In this document: positions 16,435-24,690 of the stretch, piece after piece
Layout of the letters: each line of letters starts with the position of its first letter
Numbering within the stretch: position 1 is the first letter of the stretch
NCBI GenBank assembly: GCA_965247525.1
Contig: OZ252015.1
Location: 1,798,001 to 1,862,000 of the forward strand
DNA from: JAZKID01 sp965247525
GTDB taxonomy: Bacteria > Pseudomonadota > Alphaproteobacteria > Rhizobiales > UBA4765
Direction of reading: 5' to 3'
Length of the DNA: 64,000 nucleotides
Position numbers and translations under genes: made by a program
The notes under the pieces: generated by a model
The model's input: only the letters and a program-made list of their open reading frames with translations
Told to the model about the DNA's origin: nothing
The model's database searches: none

Positions 16435-16728
16435 ATGAAAGCGTTTTCGCTTATTAAAAAGTTTATTTCCCGAAAGGACGGCGCAACCGCCATTGAATAT
16501 GGCTTGATTGCCGCAGGTATCGCCCTTGTGATTTTACCGGCTGTGCAGCAGATCGGCACGCACAGCTCGGCAACCTATACGCAAGTTGCGGATGCGTTGG
16601 TTGCTCCAGATGAGAATGAAACAGGCGGCTGTCAGCCGATGGATCCGTGCGGCGCCCCCGGCGGAGATGATGGCGGTGATCTTGAATCAGGGGGCGGGCC
16701 AATACCACTCCCACCCGTCAATCCTTAA
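16435..16728 (+). CDS. Flp/Fap-type pilin 2
   Basis: A 97-residue paralogue of pilin 1. The stretch from the leader through SATYTQVADALV is almost the same as in pilin 1 at protein and DNA level, while the C-terminal tails differ (GGDDGGDLESGGGPIPLPPV here). The GATAIEYGLIAAGI processing motif is intact. TTGGAGAC precedes the start. The two pilins probably came from a local duplication that took the terminator along, since the downstream hairpins are also similar. Expression may differ because the second copy has its own upstream region with palindromes. Confidence 0.9.
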   Translation: MKAFSLIKKFISRKDGATAIEYGLIAAGIALVILPAVQQIGTHSSATYTQVADALVAPDENETGGCQPMDPCGAPGGDDGGDLESGGGPIPLPPVNP

Positions 16729-16871
16729 TCGCACACCACTTCATTCGATTGCCCGGCCTGCTCGCGATAGCAGTTGTCGGGCAAGCGTGTTTTTAAATAC
16801 ACAAAAACAAGAGCGCCAATAAGAACCAGCACTCCAACAAAAGCCGTTATTTTTTTTGTCTGTGGTCTCAT
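16725..16871 (-). CDS. 48-residue single-pass membrane protein
   Basis: Starts at ATG 16871 (MRPQTKKITAFVG), with GGAG 7 bases upstream. A basic N-terminus and one hydrophobic helix (AFVGVLVLIGALVFVYL) are followed by a polar tail with two cysteines (RLPDNCYREQAGQSNEVVCD). Its stop overlaps the pilin 2 stop on the other strand, and the hairpin that ends the pilin transcript lies inside its coding region. No family is recognised. The good ribosome site and clean membrane topology support it; small size argues for caution. Confidence 0.5.
   Translation of the reverse strand: MRPQTKKITAFVGVLVLIGALVFVYLKTRLPDNCYREQAGQSNEVVCD
16749..16794 (+). terminator. probable intrinsic terminator after pilin 2
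   Basis: TTGCCCG at 16749-16755 pairs with CGGGCAA at 16778-16784, followed by GCGTGTTTTT. Flanking sequence resembles the pilin 1 terminator, in line with a duplication that included it. Confidence 0.6.
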
Positions 16872-16894
16872 CTGATCACTCCAAAACACGCGTT

Positions 16895-16969
16895 TGGCTG
16901 GGGCGCCAGGATTCGAACCTGGGAATGCCGGTACCAAAAACCGGTGCCTTACCGCTTGGCGACGCCCCA
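16895..16969 (-). tRNA. tRNA-Gln (anticodon UUG)
   Basis: On the minus strand the acceptor arm TGGGGCG (from 16969) pairs with CGCCCCA, followed by discriminator G and an encoded CCA (16897-16895). The anticodon stem CCGGT/ACCGG holds the loop TTTTGGT with anticodon TTG, and the T arm CCAGGTTCGAATCCTGG is intact. The gene stands alone; the minus-strand small membrane protein follows 23 bases downstream. Confidence 0.95.
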
Positions 16970-17170
16970 ACGCTTCTCCTGATTTACCTGCCATCGCCTG
17001 TTTCGACAAGGGCTTTAGCTCCGCCTTCCTCACTTGGTTGCGGGCCTCCTGTTTTCCGTTATAAATCCCAGCATCGGCGGTCATTAAAGAATGCCAAGCC
17101 CGAAACTGCCCATTGCGAAACCTTGAAGGTTGCTGCTACTGCCAACCTATCGATAATAGGGCAAAGCATC

Positions 17171-18187
17171 ATGCAGGGTGATATTGAGGTCTGGCGCGGT
17201 GCGCATCTGGAAAGCGCGCATCGGCTGTCGATTGCCGTTCAAAACGACAAGGGCGATACGGTTTTTGAGTGGGGCAATTGCGATGAGGCAATTTTTCCAC
17301 GCTCCGCCGTCAAACTGCTGCAGGCCATGCCGCTGATCACCTCAGGCGCTGCAAAAACCTATGATCTTGATGGGCGGATGCTGGCGCTGGCTTGCGCCTC
17401 TCACAGCGGCGAGCCTGAACATATTGCCGCTGTTGCCGATATGCTGGCGCGTGCGGGGCTGAGCACGCAAGATTTGCAATGCGGGACACAATGGCCGATC
17501 CGCCATCAGGCCGCGCATGACCTAGCCGCCGCCCATGAAAAACCGTCGCAGCTGCACAACACATGCTCAGGCAAACATGCCGGTTTTTTGCTCAGCTGCG
17601 TTGCGCTTGGCTATCCGACCAAAGACTATGTCACTTATGATCATCCGATCCAGCGCGACATCCGCCAGCTGATCGACACGCTGACAGGCGTGTCACTTGA
17701 TAAGAGCCAGAGCGCTGTCGATGGCTGCGCGATCCCGAGCTATATTCTGCCTCTCAAAAAGCTGGCGCGTTTTTTTGCAAAGGCTGGAACGGGCTATGGT
17801 CTGGCGCCTGCGCATTTTGACGCGTTACAACAGCTCCGCGAGGCTTGCGCCAACCATCCGTTTTATGTGGCGGGGACAAAGCGCTGCGACACAAAAATCA
17901 TGCAAGGTTTCGGCATGCGCGCGTTTATAAAAATGGGCGCTGAAGGCGTTTATGTCGGAATTTTTCCAGAGCGTGCGCTGGGTTTTGCCTTGAAATGCGA
18001 GGACGGCGCGCTGCGCGGCGCCGAGTGTGCGGTTGCCAATCTTATCGCAGCTTTTTTGCCGCTGAATGAAAGCGAAAAAGCGCTTTTGCGTCCGCATGCG
18101 GCAGCGGACATTAAAAATGCGAATGGTGATGTGGTCGGCCATATTCAATTAAACGCAAAACTTGAAGCGGCGTTGGCCAGCGTTTAG
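17171..18187 (+). CDS. asparaginase II family protein
   Basis: A 338-residue member of the thermolabile/type-II-like asparaginase family (Asparaginase_II, as in Rhizobium etli AnsA), which deamidates L-asparagine to aspartate and ammonia. Seen: IFPRSAVKLLQAMPLITSGA, LALACASHSGEPEHIA, NTCSGKHAGFLLSC and VDGCAIPSYILPL, all conserved blocks of the family. The frame is open from 16856 across the tRNA-Gln on the other strand, so I place the start at ATG 17171 (MQGDIEVWRGAHLES), where family similarity begins. It converges with, and overlaps by four bases, the methylmalonyl-CoA mutase gene. Confidence 0.88.
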   Translation: MQGDIEVWRGAHLESAHRLSIAVQNDKGDTVFEWGNCDEAIFPRSAVKLLQAMPLITSGAAKTYDLDGRMLALACASHSGEPEHIAAVADMLARAGLSTQDLQCGTQWPIRHQAAHDLAAAHEKPSQLHNTCSGKHAGFLLSCVALGYPTKDYVTYDHPIQRDIRQLIDTLTGVSLDKSQSAVDGCAIPSYILPLKKLARFFAKAGTGYGLAPAHFDALQQLREACANHPFYVAGTKRCDTKIMQGFGMRAFIKMGAEGVYVGIFPERALGFALKCEDGALRGAECAVANLIAAFLPLNESEKALLRPHAAADIKNANGDVVGHIQLNAKLEAALASV

Positions 18188-20349
18188 TGAACGGGCTCGT
18201 TGATGCGCAGCAAACGCGCCAGCAGCTGCTCTGCTGCATCAAGGATCACGGTGCCGGGCGGGAAGATGGCCGCAGCGCCAGCATCCATCAGTGCCTGATG
18301 GTCTTGCGGCGGAATGACGCCGCCAATAATAATCATGATGTCAGCCCGGCCGCGTTTTTTCAGGGCGGCTTTAAGCTGCGGCAGCAATGTCAGGTGCCCC
18401 GCGGCAAGCGATGACACACCAATCAAATGAACATTTTTATCGACAGCGAGCTGTGCGGCCTCGTCCGGCGTTTGAAAGAGCGGGCCAATATCAACCTCAA
18501 AGCCAAGATCGGCAAATGCGGAGGCGATGACTTTTTGCCCGCGGTCATGCCCGTCCTGTCCCATTTTCGCGACAAGGATGTGCGGCTTGCATTTCTCGCG
18601 TGCGACAAACATTTCAACCCGCTTTTCAAAACGCTGCAGCTTTTCAGGATCGGCAACAAGCGCGTTTTTATAAATGCCGGTGATGCCATGGGTTTCACCC
18701 TGATAGCGGCCAAAAACGCGTTCCAAGGCCGATGAGATCTCGCCAACCGTGGCCTTCGCACGCGCCGCATCAATGCTGAGTGCAAGCAGGTTTCCAGTTC
18801 CGCGCGCGCCGGCCTCCAGCGCTGCAAGCGCGCTTTGCACCTGCGGTTCATTGCGTTCTGCGCGAAGGCATTTCAGCTTGGCGATCTGCTGCGTGCGCAC
18901 ATCGCCATTGTCGACTTTCAAAAGCTGAAGCTCGTCGTCATTGCTCGCAAGAAAAGCGTTAACGCCGACCAGAATTTGCGTGCCGCCGTCAATATGCGCC
19001 TGCGTGCGTGCCGCCGCTTCCTCAATCCGGGCTTTCGGCAGACCCTGCTCGATGGCTTTGGCCATGCCGCCCAGCGCTTCGATTTCTTCAACATGTTCCA
19101 TCGCGCGCGCGGCAAGATCGGCCGTCAGACGCTCGACATAATAACTGCCGCCCCACGGATCGACCGGCCACAATGTGCCGCTCTCATGCTGCAGCACAAG
19201 CTGGGTGTTGCGGGCAATCCGCGCTGAAAAATCAGAGGGAAGCGCCATGGCTTCATCAAGCGCGTTGGTATGCAGCGACTGCGTCCCGCCTTGTGTCGCG
19301 GCCATGGCTTCAATTGTGGTGCGCATCACATTGTTGAACGGGTCTTGCGCCGTCAGCGACCAGCCCGATGTCTGGCAATGCGTGCGCAGCGACAAGGATT
19401 TGTCGGAGTGCGGTGCAAATTGCGTCACAAGTTTGGCCCAGAGCAGGCGCGCGGCGCGGAGCTTGGCAATTTCCATGAACATGTTCATGCCGATGCCGAA
19501 AAAGAACGACAGGCGCGGGGCAAAATCATCAATCGCCAGCCCGGCTTTCAGTCCGGCGCGAATATAATCGACGCCGTCGGCAAGCGTGTAAGCCAATTCA
19601 AGATCGGCGGTCGCGCCCGCTTCCTGCATATGGTAGCCGGAAATCGAAATCGAATTGAATTTCGGCATATGCTGCGCGGTGTATTGGAAAATATCCGAGA
19701 CAATGCGCATGCTGGGCGCGGGCGGATAAATATAGGTGTTGCGCACCATAAACTCTTTGAGAATATCGTTCTGGATGGTGCCGCTTAACTGTTCTGGCGT
19801 CACGCCCTGTTCTTCGGCAGCAACGATGTAAAGCGCGAGGATGGGAAGCACCGCGCCATTCATGGTCATCGACACGCTCATCTTGTCGAGTGGAATGCTG
19901 TCGAACAAAGTGCGCATGTCATAAATGCTGTCGATTGCGACGCCGGCCATACCGACATCGCCGACAACGCGTTCATGGTCGGAATCATAGCCGCGATGTG
20001 TCGCAAGATCGAACGCGACAGACAGGCCCTTCTGGCCACCAGCCAAATTACGCCGGTAAAAGGCGTTGGACTGTTCGGCGGTTGAAAACCCTGCATATTG
20101 GCGGATGGTCCACGGGCTGCTGGCATACATGCTCGGATAGGGCCCGCGCAAAAACGGCGCAAAACCCGGCAAAGTGTGCAGTGTTTCCAAACCTTCAAGA
20201 TCGTTTTTCGAATAATGCTGCTGCAATGCAATTTTTTCAGGTGTCTCGAAAACATTTGATGTTTTCACAGTCTCTTTTTGCTTTGGAACAACAAAATCGC
20301 AGGTCGTGAAATCCGGCAGCTGTGGTAAAGGCGCTTTGGGCAGGCTCAT
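18184..20349 (-). CDS. mutB: methylmalonyl-CoA mutase, large (catalytic) subunit
   Basis: A 721-residue adenosylcobalamin enzyme that interconverts methylmalonyl-CoA and succinyl-CoA in propionate metabolism. The N-terminal part is the substrate-binding TIM barrel (YPSMYASSPWTIRQYAGFST, SVAFDLATHRGYDSDH, MTMNGAVLPI). The C-terminal about 130 residues form the cobalamin domain with the DxHxxG ligand motif (AKMGQDGHDRGQKV), GVSSLAAGHLTLLP and IIGGVIPPQD. The start ATG 20349 overlaps the stop of the small subunit (TGATG), so the pair is one operon. No cobalamin riboswitch was recognised upstream. Confidence 0.96.
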   Translation of the reverse strand: MSLPKAPLPQLPDFTTCDFVVPKQKETVKTSNVFETPEKIALQQHYSKNDLEGLETLHTLPGFAPFLRGPYPSMYASSPWTIRQYAGFSTAEQSNAFYRRNLAGGQKGLSVAFDLATHRGYDSDHERVVGDVGMAGVAIDSIYDMRTLFDSIPLDKMSVSMTMNGAVLPILALYIVAAEEQGVTPEQLSGTIQNDILKEFMVRNTYIYPPAPSMRIVSDIFQYTAQHMPKFNSISISGYHMQEAGATADLELAYTLADGVDYIRAGLKAGLAIDDFAPRLSFFFGIGMNMFMEIAKLRAARLLWAKLVTQFAPHSDKSLSLRTHCQTSGWSLTAQDPFNNVMRTTIEAMAATQGGTQSLHTNALDEAMALPSDFSARIARNTQLVLQHESGTLWPVDPWGGSYYVERLTADLAARAMEHVEEIEALGGMAKAIEQGLPKARIEEAAARTQAHIDGGTQILVGVNAFLASNDDELQLLKVDNGDVRTQQIAKLKCLRAERNEPQVQSALAALEAGARGTGNLLALSIDAARAKATVGEISSALERVFGRYQGETHGITGIYKNALVADPEKLQRFEKRVEMFVAREKCKPHILVAKMGQDGHDRGQKVIASAFADLGFEVDIGPLFQTPDEAAQLAVDKNVHLIGVSSLAAGHLTLLPQLKAALKKRGRADIMIIIGGVIPPQDHQALMDAGAAAIFPPGTVILDAAEQLLARLLRINEPVH

Positions 20350-21701
20350 CACGCAGCCTCAAAGTCTTGCGCGTCGCGGTGCAGGGTCAGCGCCAGCGGG
20401 TGCGGAATGGGCGACGCTTGATGTGGCTGCAATACCGCGCCTGTTTGCATGGTATCGGACTTGAACGTCGTGACACCGATGATCTGCCGCTCCTGATTTT
20501 TATAAGAGGCCAGCATGGTCGCACGCTGCGCAGAAATCAGTTTTTTCACCATGCCGGATTTGAGCGCAGCGAGCAGGCCGCCTTCTGCCTCAACCTGCTG
20601 GAAGATGTCCCACGCTTTTTTGCTAAGCGCTACAGTCATGCTCTCGACATAGGCGCTGCCTGCCGCAGGGTCTTGCACATGTGTCAGCGCGCATTCACCT
20701 GCCATTATGTTCAATGTGTTGCGCGCCATGCGCCGGGCAAAACCATCTGCCAGTCCCAGCGCCGATGTGTGCGGTACAACGGTGACGCCATCAGCGCCGC
20801 CTGCAATGGCCGCAAAGGCCGCCAGCGTGTTGCGGATCAAGTTCGTTTCCACATCAATGCCTGTCAGCATGCGGCGCGACGTTTCTCCCCCACTGCGCAG
20901 TGGCGCTTGCACATCAAGAACACGGCACAGATGGGCGTAAGCCATACGCATGGCGCGCAGCTTGATCAGGCTTGAAAACTGCCTTGCATCTGTTGTGAGA
21001 AGCGCAGTAATGCGGGGAAATAAATTTTTTGCCGGCCTTTTCAGCTGGCGCAGATTTTCAACAAGCGTTGCAAGTGTTAGCGCAATTTCCTGCGCGTCAT
21101 TGGCTCCGGCCTCGTGGTAGACGCGTGCATCGGCAATAACTGTGGGCCCTGTGCCTTTGTCCAGAAACATATTCAGCGCTTCAAACTGGCGCGATGTGTT
21201 TTCAAAATTGCCACTGCGTGCGGCAAGGCCTGTCACATCAAGTCCGGCATGAACATTGCCGCCACGCGCGGCGGCAAACCATTGCGCAATTTCAAACTGG
21301 CGAAGGCCAGCTTCCAGCCGCAGCGGCACGTTGTCAGGCAAGGTTTTGCAAAACGCGTCCACATCGTCTTTCGAGATCAACGAAACGCCAAAAGGGGAGG
21401 GTGCATCGACATCCTGCACCGAAATGATCAGCGCCGACGCGCCATTTTTGAGATCGTCTTGCGCTTGTGCCAGAGCGTGCGCGGCATTAGGCAAATCAAT
21501 GCGCTGGGCAAATCCTGGCGCATGGCCGGTGGCGGCTGAAAATGCAAGTGTCGTGTCGTGATAAAGAAGCGCAACAGGAAGACCGTTGTCGTCGTTGTGC
21601 TCAAGCGCCGACGTCTCATCACATTTCAGGGCTTTTCGTGCCGCCTTTTCCCATGCGGCAATATCAGGCGCGGAAAAACTGTTCAGAGAGGCGGATGTCA
21701 T
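20349..21701 (-). CDS. mutA: methylmalonyl-CoA mutase, small subunit
   Basis: A 450-residue partner of the catalytic subunit, with the same barrel fold (AAARGGNVHAGLDVTGLAAR, RMAYAHLCRVLDVQAPLRSGG, HVQDPAAGSAYVESMTVAL). It stops after the barrel and shows no DxHxxG cobalamin motif, as expected for a non-catalytic MutA subunit. The frame is open to 21788, but I place the start at ATG 21701 (MTSASLNSFSAPD), right after the upstream gene's stop. Translation appears coupled to both neighbours. Confidence 0.92.
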   Translation of the reverse strand: MTSASLNSFSAPDIAAWEKAARKALKCDETSALEHNDDNGLPVALLYHDTTLAFSAATGHAPGFAQRIDLPNAAHALAQAQDDLKNGASALIISVQDVDAPSPFGVSLISKDDVDAFCKTLPDNVPLRLEAGLRQFEIAQWFAAARGGNVHAGLDVTGLAARSGNFENTSRQFEALNMFLDKGTGPTVIADARVYHEAGANDAQEIALTLATLVENLRQLKRPAKNLFPRITALLTTDARQFSSLIKLRAMRMAYAHLCRVLDVQAPLRSGGETSRRMLTGIDVETNLIRNTLAAFAAIAGGADGVTVVPHTSALGLADGFARRMARNTLNIMAGECALTHVQDPAAGSAYVESMTVALSKKAWDIFQQVEAEGGLLAALKSGMVKKLISAQRATMLASYKNQERQIIGVTTFKSDTMQTGAVLQPHQASPIPHPLALTLHRDAQDFEAA

Positions 21702-21702
21702 C

Positions 21703-22083
21703 TTAGCTTGCAAATTGCGAAAGGCCTGGAATGTTGGCAACCAGTTCGCCCATCGTGTCTTCGCCGGCATACTCGCGGCCGACGGCAAAAACGGTGCGTG
21801 ACAGGGTCTGCACCTGTCCCATCGAAAGCCCCATTCCCATCAGCTTGGTGCCAAGCGCCATCAGGCCGCCGCCAAAGCTTCCTGCCATGCCCATCAAGCC
21901 GCCGCTGGCGCTTTCACCCTCAGTAACAAGTGCTGCCGCATCTGGAAAGCTTGCCATGAGTTTGGCAACCGCGTCCGCTGGTCCTTCTTTTTTCAGGAAA
22001 GCGAGAATAGCACCGACGGATTTGCGGGCTTTGTCGTCGTCAATGCCTGTCGCGGCAACAATTTTCGCAATGGCTTCGTTCAT
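21703..22083 (-). CDS. conserved small protein, DUF2267/DUF2780-like
   Basis: A 126-residue product (MNEAIAKIVAATGIDDDKAR...) starting at ATG 22083, with GGGAG upstream. An N-terminal helical region (KSVGAILAFLKKEGPADAVAKLMASFPDAAAL) is followed by a Gly/Met-rich stretch (SGGLMGMAGSFGGGLMALGT) and a C-terminal REYAGEDTMGELVANIPGL. The layout is like small DUF2267- or DUF2780-type proteins, but I cannot assign it firmly. It leads the mutA-mutB operon with one base between it and mutA, so it may be a stability or assembly factor, which is inference. Confidence 0.6.
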   Translation of the reverse strand: MNEAIAKIVAATGIDDDKARKSVGAILAFLKKEGPADAVAKLMASFPDAAALVTEGESASGGLMGMAGSFGGGLMALGTKLMGMGLSMGQVQTLSRTVFAVGREYAGEDTMGELVANIPGLSQFAS

Positions 22084-22233
22084 GGCGCTCTCCCAAATCG
22101 TGGCTTGTCGTTGTCGTATAAACCGCGCCAGCGACGATAGCAAATTGCGGAAAAGCCGGTAGCCTAAAGGCCACCGACTTTCCTGAAACCGCCAGGAGAG
22201 AGATCGAGCGCGGTTTAAACCGTTTCCGCGTTC

Positions 22234-24432
22234 TTATTTATGGCGCGCGCGATGCGCGCGGCGCACATGCTGGCTGCGGTGTGCAGAACGATGACGCTGC
22301 GGCGCGGCGCTGTCGGAAATCAGATCACCAAGTTCGTCACGCACAAGGCCGATCGACATTTTATTGTCATCGCGCTTGTTGAGCGTTTTGAAAATGACGC
22401 CGATAACGTCTTCAATTTTCACATCGCCTTTGGCCTGCAGCAAAGCAGGAAGGAATGCCTGCGCAGTGCGCGATTTGTCCCAGCCCAATGACATGATCAT
22501 TTGCTTGATGCTATCAGGTGTCATCACGCCATTTTTTGCAAATGGCGCAACAAGGGCGGCAAATTCTTCGGGTGTCACGCCGAATTTATGGTCGGCATTG
22601 AGCTCGAAATATTTTGGTGCGGCCACAGCTTTTGGTGTTGTCGCAGCCTCCTGCTGTTCTTTCGGGTCTGTCGGCTGTTTGCCATCAGTTGTCGGCTGTT
22701 TGCCATCAGTTGTCGGCGCTGTCGGTGTTTTTCCGTCAGTCGTCGGTTGCTGACCATCTGTCGTTGGCTGCTTGCCATCTGTCGTCGGTGCTGTCGGTGT
22801 TTTTCCGTCAGTTGTCGGCTGCTGGCCATCTGTCGTTGGCTGCTTGCCATCTGTTGTCGGTGCATTGCCGTTTGTTGGCGCATTACCATTTGTTGGTGCA
22901 GGCAGTGTTGGCTGCTGGCCGTTTGTCGATGTGTCTTTTGATGGCTGCTGGCCGCTTGTTTGCGGCGGCACTGCATCCGGCAATGGTGGCAGGTTGCTGT
23001 TTGGTGCTGACGGCGCTTGGCCATCTGTCGGCGAGGGTGCATTCGGCGTCGATGAGGATGTCGGCGCGGGCGCGTTTGGCGTCGCCGGTGTGGTTGGCGT
23101 CGTTGTCGAGGGCGCTGGAGCTGGCAAAAGTGCGCTCAGCCTGTCGAACTCTTCGCGGTTCAGGCGCATGTCCTTGTTCATGTCAGCCGGTGCGACGACC
23201 ATGTTCATGAACGGGTTGAGCTGCACAAGGCCGGTCTGCTTTGCGCCATCAACGCCGATGAAAGGCAGTTTCAGGTTGAGAAGTTTTGCAAGCTCGGCGA
23301 ACTCGTCCGCGTTCAGGCTGCCATTGGCTGTCTTGTCCATGCTTTTGAACAAAGCAGGCACGTCAACATAACCGTCAGCAGTGCCGTCCGCAGCATCGGC
23401 CTTCTGCCAGATCTCATCATTGGATGCAGGCGACGGCGGTGTTGGCGGGTTGTTTCCGCCATTGCTATTGCCATTCGGCGCAGGCTGCTGGTTGCTGCTT
23501 TGCTGATTGCTGGACTGTGACTGGTTTTGTGTCTGCGAGTTCGAATTGTTGTTCGTAATCACAGGCGGTTGCGGCAATGGCGCAGGCGTTGGGCTTGGTG
23601 CTGCTGGCAGATTGCTCTGTGGCACGCTTGGCAGTGGTGCGGGCGCAGGTGTTGGCACTGCAGGCAGATTGTTTTGTGGCAAGCTTGGAAGCGGAGCAGG
23701 GGCGGGCGTCGGCAAAGGCGCTGGCGCTGGAACTGCAGGAAGGTTGCTCTGCGGTAGGCTTGGAATAGGTACAGGTGTTGGTGTTGGCACTGGCGCAGGC
23801 ATTGGCGGCGTTGTGATCGCGCTGTTCCATTCATCGCGGTTCATCATGTGGTCGCCATTGGTGTCCGCTTTTTGAAACAGCTGGCGGAACGCGTCAGGTG
23901 TAATGTCTTTGCCAGCGCTGTCGCCGATCACGCTGCTCATTGTGCGTGTGAAGCTCGGATTGCGGCGTGTCCAGTTGGCCATTTCATCGGTATTGACGGC
24001 GCCATTGCCGTCCGTGTCCATATCGCGGAACATGAAGCCGAGCGCGAAATCGGTGACATAACCGCTCGGGCCGCCAATCTGGTCAAGGCGTGAGAACAAT
24101 CCGTCGGCCGTTGTCGGCATCGGCAGTGATGTGCCTTGCGGCGCTGAGCCAAAGAACGACTGGATGGCAGGCAGGCTTGCATTGGCCTGCATCAATGTCG
24201 CCTGTTGTGCCTGTGCCGGAAACAGCAAAGGCAGGTAAGCCGCCAGTGCATTGGACTGCGGTGAAGTGGTTGCAAACAAATTGGGCATGAGTGCGCCAAA
24301 TATCGATGCGCTTTGCATCAGTTGCGGGAAGCTTGCCGCGCTTTGCAGGGCTGTTGAAAAACCGGACGGGGACACTGCGGGAAACTGTGTGGGCGCAACT
24401 GTGCTCCCATTCGTCAAATAAGACTCGAACAT
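22234..24432 (-). CDS. large EF-hand protein with Pro-rich and TTDGK-type repeats, no signal peptide
   Basis: Start at ATG 24432 (MFESYLTNGSTV), with GGAG 8 bases upstream. The 732-residue product has four canonical EF-hand loops at residues 139-150 (DTDGNGAVNTDE), 190-201 (DTNGDHMMNRDE), 366-377 (DKTANGSLNADE) and 417-428 (DMNKDMRLNREE), plus degenerate ones near 349 and 612. Between them lie a Pro/Ala linker (210-290), an Asn/Gln/Ser stretch (293-325) and a Thr/Gln/Gly repeat region with DGKQPTTDGQQPT units (525-590); the end is Arg/His-rich. It likely binds calcium. There is no Sec signal. The Asn/Gln stretch (NNNSNSQTQNQ) almost matches one in the protein at 6242, suggesting shared export or function. 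Confidence 0.8.
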   Translation of the reverse strand: MFESYLTNGSTVAPTQFPAVSPSGFSTALQSAASFPQLMQSASIFGALMPNLFATTSPQSNALAAYLPLLFPAQAQQATLMQANASLPAIQSFFGSAPQGTSLPMPTTADGLFSRLDQIGGPSGYVTDFALGFMFRDMDTDGNGAVNTDEMANWTRRNPSFTRTMSSVIGDSAGKDITPDAFRQLFQKADTNGDHMMNRDEWNSAITTPPMPAPVPTPTPVPIPSLPQSNLPAVPAPAPLPTPAPAPLPSLPQNNLPAVPTPAPAPLPSVPQSNLPAAPSPTPAPLPQPPVITNNNSNSQTQNQSQSSNQQSSNQQPAPNGNSNGGNNPPTPPSPASNDEIWQKADAADGTADGYVDVPALFKSMDKTANGSLNADEFAELAKLLNLKLPFIGVDGAKQTGLVQLNPFMNMVVAPADMNKDMRLNREEFDRLSALLPAPAPSTTTPTTPATPNAPAPTSSSTPNAPSPTDGQAPSAPNSNLPPLPDAVPPQTSGQQPSKDTSTNGQQPTLPAPTNGNAPTNGNAPTTDGKQPTTDGQQPTTDGKTPTAPTTDGKQPTTDGQQPTTDGKTPTAPTTDGKQPTTDGKQPTDPKEQQEAATTPKAVAAPKYFELNADHKFGVTPEEFAALVAPFAKNGVMTPDSIKQMIMSLGWDKSRTAQAFLPALLQAKGDVKIEDVIGVIFKTLNKRDDNKMSIGLVRDELGDLISDSAAPQRHRSAHRSQHVRRAHRARHK

Positions 24433-24690
24433 AATACTCTCTCCAATATTAAGACAGATAGTAAATGATTTTTTAACTTGGTCAATAAAAAACGACAATA
24501 GGCGGCCTTTAACCTATTGAAATTTATATCAAATTTTAAATTGTCGGTTTGTAACATTCAATTTTTGGCGGCTTTTTCTAGCGGTGTCTTGGTAACCTTC
24601 TTGCAGGGTATGGCTGTGTTTTGCGCGTTGCTGGTTGTGGTGCATCGCCTTATAAACCAATGAGTTTTGAAACGTTTACGAGGCGCACGC

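Noticed and set aside
16856..17170. N-terminal extension of the asparaginase
   Set aside because: The extension would run across the tRNA-Gln gene on the other strand and lacks family similarity; ATG 17171 is used.
22084..22233. Cobalamin riboswitch for the methylmalonyl-CoA mutase operon
   Set aside because: The leader is too short and I see no B12-box-like sequence.
22501..23371. Long plus-strand ORFs opposite the EF-hand protein
   Set aside because: They mirror the Pro/Thr/Gln repeat region and have no ribosome sites.
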